Shown in pieces: positions 16,725 through 25,137 of a DNA stretch of 64,000 nucleotides. The notes beneath the pieces are model-generated. The model ran no database searches, was not told the DNA's origin, and saw nothing but the letters and a program-made list of their open reading frames with translations. Every line of letters starts with the position of its first letter. Position 1 is the first letter of the stretch. Source of the DNA: CPC320 sp002336405 (GTDB lineage: Bacteria > Pseudomonadota > Alphaproteobacteria > Rhodobacterales > Rhodobacteraceae); assembly GCA_949372595.1 (NCBI GenBank), contig CASIAN010000017.1, forward strand, positions 1 to 64,000. The letters are read 5' to 3'. The translations under genes were made by a program, and so were the position numbers.

Positions 16725-18398
16725 ATGGCAGACGCAGCCATTCACGGCCACGAGCACGAAGATCAACGGGGGTTTTTCACCCGCTGGTTCATGTCCACCA
16801 ATCACAAAGACATCGGCATCCTTTATTTGGTTGTGTCGGCTCTGGTCGGATTTATTGCGGTCTCATTTACCGTTTACATGCGCATGGAGCTTATGGATCC
16901 AGGCGTACAGTACATGTGCGAAGAAGGCGCGCGTTTCATCGCAAATGCCAACGCGACTTGTACACCAAACGGCCATCTTTGGAATGTCTTGATTACCGGT
17001 CACGGTATCTTAATGATGTTCTTTGTGGTTATTCCTGCCCTGTTTGGCGGTTTTGGTAACTACTTCATGCCGCTGCAAATCGGTGCACCCGACATGGCAT
17101 TTCCGCGGATGAACAATCTGTCGTTTTGGCTGTATGTCGCAGGTACAACACTGGCTGTATGTTCGATTTTAGCCCCTGGCGGCAACGGACAGCTTGGCTC
17201 GGGCGTGGGCTGGGTTCTGTATCCGCCGCTGTCGGTGAACGAAGAAGGCATGTCGATGGATCTGGCGATTTTCGCGGTTCATTTGTCTGGTGCCAGCTCA
17301 ATTCTGGGCGCGATCAATATGATCACCACTTTTCTGAATATGCGCACGCCGGGCATGACCTTGTTCAAAGTGCCGCTGTTCGCCTGGTCCATTTTCGTCA
17401 CGGCTTGGTTGATTCTTTTGGCACTGCCGGTTTTGGCGGGTGCGATCACGATGTTGTTGACCGACCGTAATTTCGGAACGACGTTCTTTGATCCTGCCGG
17501 CGGTGGTGACCCCATATTGTATCAGCATATTTTATGGTTCTTTGGTCACCCAGAGGTCTATATCATTATCCTGCCCGGCTTTGGATTGATCAGTCACGTT
17601 ATCGCGACCTTTGCGCGCAAACCCGTGTTTGGCTATCTGCCAATGGTTTGGGCCCTGATCGCCATTGGTGGTTTGGGTTTCGTGGTCTGGGCGCACCATA
17701 TGTACACAGTTGGAATGTCCCTGACCCAACAGTCGTACTTTATGCTGGCCACTATGGTCATCGCGGTGCCGACAGGCGTGAAAGTGTTCAGCTGGATTGC
17801 CACCATGTGGGGCGGCTCGATCGAGTTTAAAACCCCGATGCTTTGGGCCTTTGGATTTTTGTTCCTGTTCACTGTTGGTGGTGTCACTGGGATTGTTCTG
17901 GCACAGGCTGGTATCGACCGAGTTTACCATGACACCTACTACGTCGTGGCACATTTCCACTATGTGATGTCTCTGGGTGCCGTATTCACGATCTTCGCCG
18001 GGATCTATTATTACTTTGGTAAGATGACCGGTCGTGAGTACCCCGAATGGGCCGGTAAGTTGCATTTTTGGATGATGTTCATTGGTTCCAACATTACCTT
18101 TTTCCCACAGCACTTCTTGGGCCGTCAGGGTATGCCGCGCCGCTATATCGACTATCCAGAGGCTTTTGCCTATTGGAACGAAGTCTCGAGCTATGGTGCA
18201 TTTTTATCCTTTGCCTCGTTCCTGCTGTTCTTTGGTGTGATCGCCTACTCGCTGTTGTTTGGCAAAAAAATCACTGAAAACAACTATTGGAACGAATATG
18301 CCGATACGCTGGAGTGGACATTGTCGAGCCCTCCGCCGGAGCATACGTTTGAAATTCTTCCAAAGCAGGAAGAGTGGGACAAAGCCCCGGCGCATTAA
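16725..18398 (+). CDS. ctaD: Cytochrome c oxidase subunit I (aa3 type)
   Basis: 557 aa, twelve-helix haem-copper oxidase catalytic subunit of the inner membrane. Visible ligands: haem a His in ITGHGILMMFF near residue 90, the CuB His-Tyr pair in WFFGHPEVYIIILPGFG near 270, CuB histidines in WAHHMYTVG near 320, and haem ligands in HDTYYVVAHFHYVMS near 405. Proton-channel motif GNYFMPLQIGAPDMAFPR is present. Excellent ribosome binding site AGGAGG. As in Rhodobacter relatives, ctaD stands apart from the ctaC-ctaB-ctaG-ctaE group. A terminator follows. Confidence 0.98.
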   Translation: MADAAIHGHEHEDQRGFFTRWFMSTNHKDIGILYLVVSALVGFIAVSFTVYMRMELMDPGVQYMCEEGARFIANANATCTPNGHLWNVLITGHGILMMFFVVIPALFGGFGNYFMPLQIGAPDMAFPRMNNLSFWLYVAGTTLAVCSILAPGGNGQLGSGVGWVLYPPLSVNEEGMSMDLAIFAVHLSGASSILGAINMITTFLNMRTPGMTLFKVPLFAWSIFVTAWLILLALPVLAGAITMLLTDRNFGTTFFDPAGGGDPILYQHILWFFGHPEVYIIILPGFGLISHVIATFARKPVFGYLPMVWALIAIGGLGFVVWAHHMYTVGMSLTQQSYFMLATMVIAVPTGVKVFSWIATMWGGSIEFKTPMLWAFGFLFLFTVGGVTGIVLAQAGIDRVYHDTYYVVAHFHYVMSLGAVFTIFAGIYYYFGKMTGREYPEWAGKLHFWMMFIGSNITFFPQHFLGRQGMPRRYIDYPEAFAYWNEVSSYGAFLSFASFLLFFGVIAYSLLFGKKITENNYWNEYADTLEWTLSSPPPEHTFEILPKQEEWDKAPAH

Positions 18399-18421
18399 AG
18401 TGGCGCAACCATAATCTGTCA

Positions 18422-18454
18422 AAAGGTCCCGTTTAAAATCGGGGCCTTTTTTTT
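18422..18454 (+). terminator. Rho-independent terminator after ctaD
   Basis: Ten-base-pair stem (AAAGGTCCCG against CGGGGCCTTT, one G-U pair) with an eight-base loop, followed by an uninterrupted T run. It lies 24 bp after the ctaD stop. Confidence 0.9.
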
Positions 18455-18529
18455 GTAAAACTGTGTTAAAATGTTTTACAAAGCGCCCCCGCGTACTAAT
18501 TAGTATCCAGTATAAATTAGAGTTGAGTT

Positions 18530-19033
18530 ATGCCGTATAAATGGTCACATACCAATGAAAATGATAGCCCAGCATGCTTGCGGCTATGGCCACATTCCTC
18601 GCTGCCAAGCGGTGGGTTTGTTGGCTTTATAGCGGTTACATTCGCGCTGATCCTGCTGCCACTGTTTCCGCTTCTTGGAACAGCCGTTCTCTGGGGGGTG
18701 TTGCCGTTTCTTATGGTGACGGTCGCCGCAATTTGGCTGGCGCTTAAGCGTAGCTATCATGACCATAATATTTTAGAGACCCTTAGCCTTGAGGCCAACG
18801 ATGTGCACTTGCGACGGCGCAATCCCAAAGGTGATCATCAGCAATGGGATTGCAATGTCTATTGGACAAAACTGTCAATTTACCCCAGCGGCGGTCCGGT
18901 TCCTAATTACCTGACCCTGACGGGCAATGGCCGAGAGGTCGAGATTGGCGCGTTTCTAAGCGAAGAGGAACGCCCGGTCCTTTACTCAGAGCTGTGCGAT
19001 TTTCTTGCCCGAAATAACCAACCAGCAATCTGA
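18530..19033 (+). CDS. DUF2244 domain membrane protein
   Basis: 167 aa with an N-terminal segment (PHSSLPSGGFVGFI), two adjacent transmembrane helices near residues 28-70, and a soluble C-terminal half (LEANDVHLRRRNPKGDHQQW). This is the DUF2244 family, often located near cytochrome oxidase genes in alphaproteobacteria. Function unknown. It follows the ctaD terminator, so it probably has its own promoter. The ribosome binding site is weak. Confidence 0.85.
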   Translation: MPYKWSHTNENDSPACLRLWPHSSLPSGGFVGFIAVTFALILLPLFPLLGTAVLWGVLPFLMVTVAAIWLALKRSYHDHNILETLSLEANDVHLRRRNPKGDHQQWDCNVYWTKLSIYPSGGPVPNYLTLTGNGREVEIGAFLSEEERPVLYSELCDFLARNNQPAI

Positions 19034-19043
19034 CGGATCACAG

Positions 19044-19070
19044 CCCTACCCTTGTCGGTTAGGGGGTTTT
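19044..19070. terminator. Probable terminator between convergent genes
   Basis: CCCTACCC and GGTTAGGG form a stem with one mismatch around a five-base loop, followed on the plus strand by GGTTTT. It lies between the end of the DUF2244 gene and the end of the molybdopterin-binding gene. The T run is short. Confidence 0.4.
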
Positions 19071-19088
19071 GATGTTTCCGCGCCCGTG

Positions 19089-20096
19089 TCACGCACCTTG
19101 GCGCGGCTTGCGCGCTCTTGGCATTGGACGGCTGGGAATTTCTTTTAGTAAACCACCGACGCCCATACTCGCAATATCAGCAGATGTTACCGCAAGTCCG
19201 CACGCCAATCGTGACAGCACCCAATCGGCACCATTGAGCGCCAGCGACCGGGCACACCCTGGCAAACCAATCACCTCGGTGCCTTTTATCTGGCCGATAA
19301 ACAAAAGATTTCCGGGATCAACCGGCATACCAAAACGGGTCACCTCGCCCCCCGCAGAGCGCAGCGCCTCAGGTGCGACATCCATCGCGTCAGATGTTGC
19401 AGATCCTGTCAGGATCAAAATCATTTCGGCGTCACAACCAGAAATAGCTTCCGCCAATGGGGAAATCCTATGCGGCACAATCATGGTCGAGTGCAGTGCC
19501 ATTCCCAGCGCCTGTAACCGCGCCTCGATCGCATCCGCCCCCTTTGCCCCCGGCCCACCGGCTATATCGGTGATAATCAGCCCTGCATTCTTAAAGACCG
19601 GCACCGCCACTTCAATCGCGCCACGCCCTAAATCGCAGGCCCGATCAAGCGCCCTATCAGGCACCCCGTAAGAAATAATTTTGACGGTTGCGATCATGCC
19701 ACCTGCGGTCATCTGGGTATAATTCGGCACTGTGGCCAGCGTAATCATCGGATCCACCTGATTAAGCGCCAGCAACCGCCCCGTATCAAAGCGTGCAACA
19801 CAAGGGCCTTGGGCAAAGATATTCACTCTCCCCGTAAACGGCGCGCTGAGACGGATACCAGCTGCCTCAGGGTCTGGTACCAATGCCATCGCCAAACGCT
19901 GTGCAGCCTCATCTTCGGCGCAATCTTGCGGCGCCAAACGCGCCACTGTCACTTCGCTGTGACCGTCCCGTGCGAGTGCTGCGACGTCCTGTGCTGTCAA
20001 CACCAAACCCTTACGCAACCGTCGCCCTTCAAGACGCACAGAATGGGCCAGAATGGCCCCAATGGCATCCGCAACCGGAACAGCACCAAAGTTCAT
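19089..20096 (-). CDS. MoeA/MogA-like molybdopterin-binding protein
   Basis: 335 aa. Two regions resemble MoeA: an N-terminal MoeA-like part (VPVADAIGAILAHSVRLEG) and a C-terminal MoCF-biosynthesis fold (GLIITDIAGGPG near residue 193, then LILTGSATSDAMDVAPEAL near 248, and GLPGCARSLALNGADWVLSR near 295). In related genomes such a protein is often fused to a MobA/MocA-type nucleotidyltransferase; here it stops at a basic tail without that domain. It overlaps the XdhC gene by 4 bp, so the two probably mature a molybdenum hydroxylase. No such hydroxylase is in the window. Confidence 0.8.
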   Translation of the reverse strand: MNFGAVPVADAIGAILAHSVRLEGRRLRKGLVLTAQDVAALARDGHSEVTVARLAPQDCAEDEAAQRLAMALVPDPEAAGIRLSAPFTGRVNIFAQGPCVARFDTGRLLALNQVDPMITLATVPNYTQMTAGGMIATVKIISYGVPDRALDRACDLGRGAIEVAVPVFKNAGLIITDIAGGPGAKGADAIEARLQALGMALHSTMIVPHRISPLAEAISGCDAEMILILTGSATSDAMDVAPEALRSAGGEVTRFGMPVDPGNLLFIGQIKGTEVIGLPGCARSLALNGADWVLSRLACGLAVTSADIASMGVGGLLKEIPSRPMPRARKPRQGA

Positions 20097-21088
20097 GCGC
20101 CCTGCCGCAATACACGGGTCATTTCTGCCATCACCGACACCGCAATTTCGGCGGGGCCAGCCGCACCAATATCCAGACCGATGGGCCCTTGAATCCGATC
20201 AATCTGCGTCTTTGAAAACCCAGCGGCTTTGAGCCGTTCAACTCGGGATGAATGTGTGCGTTTTGACCCAAGCGCACCAATATAAAACACATCCGACGCC
20301 AGTGCATATGTCAGCGCCGGATCGTCCAATTTCGGGTCGTGGGTTAATAAGACCAGCGCTGTGCGCGGGTCCAACCCCAACGATTGCAGCGCCTCATCAG
20401 GCCAGTCTTTCAACATTGTCTCACCAGGAAACCGCGCCTCAGAGGCAAAGCTGTCACGGGGATCCACCAAGATTGGATCATATCCCGCCACGCGGGCTAT
20501 CGGCACCAGAGCCTGTGCAATATGCACTGCACCAACAATTACCAACCGCAAGGGTGGATTGTGAACGGCGACAAAGGTTTGCAGGTCTTCGTCAAACCCA
20601 GAGCGGTCCATCCGAAACCGCACCTCATGCCCTTCGCTATCCAGCCGTCGCACCCCAGTCTCGATATTGACCACATAGGCCACGGCTTGGCGCGCCTGCC
20701 GCGCCGCAACCAAATCCGCGAGCAAGGCCTCAGACAAAACCGCCCCAACTGGTTCGAGTAATATTTTAATTGTCCCACCACAGGCCAACCCAACCGCAAA
20801 GGCATCACCATCACTTACACCATATTCCAAAATGCGGGGTTTTTGCATCTGCAGAGCCTCCAGTGCCTCGAGAACGACAGCACCCTCGACACATCCACCC
20901 GATACCGACCCCACCAAATCGCCCGCACGGTTGATGCCCAGCTGCGACCCTACCCGACGCGGCGCAGATCCCCATGTCTGGATCACGGTCGCCAGCACAG
21001 CTCCCTCGCCGGTACGATGCCACGCCAATGCTGTCTCAGGTATATTGTCGAACCTATCCACCCGTATCTCCCTTGCTATGCAGGCCAT
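20093..21088 (-). CDS. XdhC/CoxI family molybdenum cofactor maturation protein
   Basis: 331 aa. The N-terminal XdhC_CoxI domain shows WGSAPRRVGSQLGINRAGD and GSVSGGCVEGAVV, and the C-terminal Rossmann-like domain shows LVIVGAVHIAQALVPIA near residue 180 and FYIGALGSKRTHSSR near 270. The family inserts or sulfurates Mo cofactor in xanthine/CO-dehydrogenase-type enzymes. First gene of a two-gene unit with the MoeA-like protein. The target enzyme is not next to it, which is unusual. Confidence 0.88.
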   Translation of the reverse strand: MACIAREIRVDRFDNIPETALAWHRTGEGAVLATVIQTWGSAPRRVGSQLGINRAGDLVGSVSGGCVEGAVVLEALEALQMQKPRILEYGVSDGDAFAVGLACGGTIKILLEPVGAVLSEALLADLVAARQARQAVAYVVNIETGVRRLDSEGHEVRFRMDRSGFDEDLQTFVAVHNPPLRLVIVGAVHIAQALVPIARVAGYDPILVDPRDSFASEARFPGETMLKDWPDEALQSLGLDPRTALVLLTHDPKLDDPALTYALASDVFYIGALGSKRTHSSRVERLKAAGFSKTQIDRIQGPIGLDIGAAGPAEIAVSVMAEMTRVLRQGA

Positions 21089-21998
21089 CTGTGCTCATAT
21101 CGTAGTTCATCTTGCGCGATAAACCATCATTTAAAAAGCACCTGTTTCATTGCCCTGCCCTAAGAACACCTCACCAGAATTGCAAAGGCGCAAGCTAGGA
21201 CACTCCTACGCCTATTAAAATGGTCACTCGGGAAACGGATTACTCGCGAAAACTCAGTAAACTATCAAAATGGTAGATTTAGAGTTTGCAGCGCTATGTT
21301 CGCTATACGCTTCAAGGCCGCACCCACTTTGTCGTTTTTTTGATCAAGACCGCCTTACAATCGCCCGCTTTGGGCAGATACGCAAGCGTCTGGTATGGGG
21401 TTTCAAGCGGTGCGGTAAGCAGCGTGAAATTCACAGCTTAAGTGCACATTACTTTAACCCCCACACCCATAGCAGATGCACATTGCTTCAGAGGCTTTTT
21501 CTTAAACAACCATAAATTCTTCAGAATCCACCCCTTAAAGCCAATCAAGTTTATTTAAATCACCACTGGCTTCGGAAATACCATACTTGGCGTTACCGCC
21601 TCTATCGTTGGGCTCGGTCAAACACAGGCAAATCTGCTGACCGGGATGATTGAGGCCCAGCATGCCAATCCGTTCTGCGCTCGATGCCTTGGTAAACGGT
21701 CAAATAACGTCTTCTGTGGTTTATGACAGCATGAATGGAGCAGAATTAAGACCATGGCTCGTTTGGCCCACACCCATATACTTATTCGTTTATTACGCTT
21801 ACTTTGATGACTTATCCCATTAAAATTCAGCCGATTAAGTAAAGACAAAGATCTAAATACTCCATTTTAGTAAGTAAGCCGCAAACTAGGGCCCTTATCA
21901 CATAAAAACCACATTCAAAGCTGGACCGCTTTAACACGTTAAAACCGCTGGTCGGACTCGCAATGTTTGAAGCTTTTTCAATGCTGCGCAGGAAGCCT
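21089..21998. other. Gene-free stretch, probably degraded sequence
   Basis: About 0.9 kb between the XdhC gene and the ureohydrolase. Short open frames exist but none has a good start, length or family. On the plus strand near 21575-21720 a hydrophobic, protein-like run (LGVTASIVGLGQTQANLLTG) ends in a stop and may be a gene remnant that I cannot name. Confidence 0.4.
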
Positions 21999-22973
21999 TT
22001 ATCCCACCCGCTCGGCCATCATCGAAATCATTTCAAACATCACCGATGCTGCCACCATCGCAGTGATTTGATTGGGGCTGTCTTTGGTGGGCATCAAGCA
22101 CACGACGTCGCCACCAATAATATTCATACCCCGCACAGCATGTAGCAATTGCACAGCCTCATCGATTGAAAAGCCCCCAACACCCGGCTCGAGATTGGAA
22201 ACGGCAGGCGCCACACTTGGGTCCAAACAATCGAGGTCAAAGGTGATATAAACCGGACGCCCTGCCAGTTTGATTTTAATCTGCTCGATCACCTCAAGCG
22301 CGCCGCGCTGGCGATATTCGGCCATGGTGACAATATTATAGCCATAGTCATAAGAGGGCTGCAGCCAATCTAACGTGCGCGGGTGGCCGCGCAGACCAAT
22401 TTGCATCGAATGAGATGGATCAACCAGGCCCTGATCGACCAAATAAGCCCCCCAATGCGCCGCTGATTTTTCCGCCCCAAGAAAATGGTCCACAGTGGTG
22501 AAGACATCCGTATGCGCATCAAGATGCAAAAAACACACTTTCTCTCCTTTGGCCAAATGTCCCTTGCCAAGCGCCTGCACAATCCCACCAGTGATCGAAT
22601 GATCGCCGCCGATCGAAACAGGTCGTACCCCCGCAGAGTCTATTTTCTTATAGTAATCAGTTATTTGCTGGATGCAGTGCTCATTGTTATTGGCCCGGGG
22701 GAACGCAACATCACCGGCATCTATGACCGTTGCCAGTTCCCAAGGATCAATTTGAAACCCAGAATGAGCCCGACGTTGCAAGGCTGAAACATTACGCACT
22801 GCCCGTGGCCCCAGATGCTGATCGCGTTCTGTTGTGCCGTTCCCACTTGAATGTGGCACCCCGACCAGAGCTATATCAGAACCAGCCAAATCCTGATGCG
22901 GACAGCGAAACAGCGTCGGAATGCCCCACCAATACAGGTTATTCATCATACTTTCATCATGTTGCTCTGCCAT
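21999..22973 (-). CDS. Agmatinase/guanidino-acid ureohydrolase
   Basis: Arginase-superfamily enzyme of 324 aa releasing urea from a guanidino compound. Dinuclear Mn ligands are visible in IGGDHSITGG near residue 148, LHLDAHTDVF near 170 and ITFDLDCLDPSVAPAVSNLE near 250. The length and N-terminal WGIPTLFRCP suit agmatinase, guanidinobutyrase or guanidinopropionase; the sequence alone does not decide. ATG 22973 has CTGGAG upstream and is preferred to a GTG eight codons earlier. It stands alone, with no transporter or regulator nearby. Confidence 0.88.
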   Translation of the reverse strand: MAEQHDESMMNNLYWWGIPTLFRCPHQDLAGSDIALVGVPHSSGNGTTERDQHLGPRAVRNVSALQRRAHSGFQIDPWELATVIDAGDVAFPRANNNEHCIQQITDYYKKIDSAGVRPVSIGGDHSITGGIVQALGKGHLAKGEKVCFLHLDAHTDVFTTVDHFLGAEKSAAHWGAYLVDQGLVDPSHSMQIGLRGHPRTLDWLQPSYDYGYNIVTMAEYRQRGALEVIEQIKIKLAGRPVYITFDLDCLDPSVAPAVSNLEPGVGGFSIDEAVQLLHAVRGMNIIGGDVVCLMPTKDSPNQITAMVAASVMFEMISMMAERVG

Positions 22974-23598
22974 TTTAAACTCCAGTTTATTCTGCACTCA
23001 CGCGTTGTGAAACTGTATATTGAACGATAACATTGCATGGCAATAGCATCCATGACCAGCTGCGTCCTCACAAGAACGACAAGTCGATGTGTGACTCTTG
23101 AAAGTAAAAATGTGCAAAGGTGTTGTTTATTTTTAATTTGACCCCGAACACACAACGAAAACCAACCAAAAAAGGCTGTTTGGTTATTCAAACACCAGAC
23201 ATTGATGCGGTTGGGGCTGATTAAACCATGCGGAAAATCGCATTTTTGCCAAATATTTTATTTGACCACAAGGGCCTGCGCGTTGATTGAGGCCTAAATG
23301 AGGCTCTGTATAATCGCTGCTGGATTCCCCACGCAATCGTAGGACACGGAACGGTCTAACAGAGCCTCTATTTTAACAGTTCTTCGAAGTTCTATATTAA
23401 AGAACGGTCAGGCTCATGTCTGTATTAGGGGGGCTGCCCAAAAAATGTTATTTTTATGTGGCGCTGGTATTCGTGGCACACAATCTTGACCAAATGCAGG
23501 GCAAAAAAATATGGGTCTGCGCTGTATGAGAAACCGGCCTCTCGTGGCCCTAAAGTCGCTCTGACGTCTTGCCTCTATATGCAGTAACTGTTGTAAAA
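22974..23598. other. Gene-free stretch
   Basis: About 0.6 kb upstream of the ureohydrolase gene, presumably holding its promoter near the right of 22974. Short frames on both strands lack start signals and family features. I see no terminator or RNA gene. Confidence 0.4.
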
Positions 23599-24171
23599 TC
23601 AGGGCACAGCGCAGCCCAAGTCTTCTGTCTTGCGACCACAAAACACTGTTTTCCTCCAGCCTGCATACGGAAAATGCGGCAAAGGAAACCGTTGATCGGG
23701 TCCTGTTGCAATTTGCTGTTTGATGGGCGTTGTGAACGACGCACTCCAATCCAGACCCATAACCGCTTCGCAGCGTATATAAATGTCATAAAAGGGCCCC
23801 CAATTTGCCGGCACACGCAGCCCATATTTATAATGATCGAGAAGGCGAGAGTAAAAGGCCCGCATCCCAGCTCCGTCTTTTGGAAGGTTTTCCAGCTCAT
23901 CAACAAACAAAATCAATTGATCTGAACACTTTTTATGTAGGGCATTCCGTGATTTTACCGAAATATTTTCCATATCACCACGGCTGCCATCACGCTGGTG
24001 TCCGTCGCGATAAAATTCCCACTGATGATACCAGTTTAGTATAAATTGGTGATCCCACGACCGACTGTGTCCATTAGAAAATGCGCTTTCAGGCGCAGAC
24101 AACAATGTCACCCATACAACTAGGAACAGGCCTCTTAAATGACGTACCAAAAACACTCTAAAACCACTCAT
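23599..24171 (-). CDS. Hypothetical secreted protein
   Basis: 190 aa from an ATG. The N terminus is signal-peptide-like (VRHLRGLFLVVWVTLLSAPESAFS, read as a positive start, hydrophobic core and AFS end). The rest is soluble and rich in aromatic residues (WYHQWEFYRDGHQ, FYSRLLDHYKYGL, VPANWGPFYDIYIRC), with three Cys after the signal. I know no family. Composition looks like a real protein, but it stands between two gene-free stretches and its C terminus is Cys/Lys-rich and irregular, so the last part may be frameshifted. Confidence 0.5.
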   Translation of the reverse strand: MSGFRVFLVRHLRGLFLVVWVTLLSAPESAFSNGHSRSWDHQFILNWYHQWEFYRDGHQRDGSRGDMENISVKSRNALHKKCSDQLILFVDELENLPKDGAGMRAFYSRLLDHYKYGLRVPANWGPFYDIYIRCEAVMGLDWSASFTTPIKQQIATGPDQRFPLPHFPYAGWRKTVFCGRKTEDLGCAVP

Positions 24172-24582
24172 GATCGAAAAAGACGGTGTAAGTTCATATA
24201 TGTAATTAGATAACTAAAATAAACTTCTAAATTCCAATGAGCTTCTAATTGCCATATTTTCTTCCTTACTTTTGAAATGATTAATTTATGACCATTACAT
24301 AACTAATGCCGGGATATAACATATTTTTCTAGATCAATAATGACGCAGCCTGATATTTGGAAAAGATGTTGGTCAACAGAAAAATTACGTCTGTAAAGGC
24401 CTCAATAGATAAAATCTAGCTCACCCAAAATAATAAACACCGGCTCATTCTTCACTCTAGGACCAAATAGTTCAGCAAAATATCAATAAAAGGATCAAAA
24501 ACAAACCATTTAGGATACTGACACCTGAGAGGGTATACAGCCAGCCCCCCACCTGCCAGACAGCGGTCCAATTATGACTAAG
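24172..24582. other. A/T-rich gene-free stretch
   Basis: About 0.4 kb between the end of soxG and the hypothetical secreted protein. It is A/T-rich with no convincing reading frame. No T-run terminator for the sox operon was found in it. Confidence 0.4.
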
Positions 24583-25137
24583 TCAACCCCGACCCTGTCG
24601 GGCCGCAACACTTTTCATAGCAACACTCAGATCATGTACCAAAGTTTCCGCCATCGATCGAAACACCATTATCTGAAAGGTATTATTCCCAATGCGGGTG
24701 ATACTGGCCATCATATGGTACAGATTACTACGCAGAGTATGGCCGCGTTTAAACGCCGACCGGCGCAGATTGACCGGCACCAGACGCGCCAAGACATCTT
24801 CTGCATCCGCCCCCTCAAGGCGCACAATAGCCCAGGCGTCGGATTGATCCACAACAGCGGCTATTTTAGCCAGTTTCGGGCCTAACTCTGGTCCAAGAAC
24901 CACCCATTGCCCTTGAGAAAACCAAATGGCTCTGCCGCTGTCTTTCCCCGATGTACGATTGACCGCCGGAAGAACCAACCCATGCGTTTGCTGAAGCAGA
25001 TCGGAAACCGCTTTATGTTGGCCTTTGTAAGGGGCAATAACAGTGACCTTCTCTTCGATGACTTCGGTCAGGCTTATCCCGCCAATGTCAAGAGGCAGCA
25101 CATCGGCACAGACGTTTTTTGCAATCAACTCAGCCAC
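24583..25137 (-). CDS. soxG: Sarcosine oxidase subunit gamma
   Basis: 184 aa small subunit of heterotetrameric sarcosine oxidase. Family features include GPELGPKLAKIAAVVDQSDAW near residue 98 (split: GPELGPK, AAVVDQSDAW), VRLEGADAEDVLARLVPVN, a GHTLRSNLYHMMASITRIG stretch, and FRSMAETLVHDL near the C terminus. I start it at GTG 25137, overlapping the soxA stop by 8 bp. An open frame extends 32 codons further, but that part repeats soxA coding sequence in another frame. Last gene of soxBDAG. Confidence 0.9.
   Translation of the reverse strand: MAELIAKNVCADVLPLDIGGISLTEVIEEKVTVIAPYKGQHKAVSDLLQQTHGLVLPAVNRTSGKDSGRAIWFSQGQWVVLGPELGPKLAKIAAVVDQSDAWAIVRLEGADAEDVLARLVPVNLRRSAFKRGHTLRSNLYHMMASITRIGNNTFQIMVFRSMAETLVHDLSVAMKSVAARQGRG

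Noticed and set aside
24588..24602. Perfect hairpin CCCGAC-CCT-GTCGGG at the end of soxG as a terminator
   Set aside because: It lies inside the last codons of the gene and no T run follows on the minus strand.
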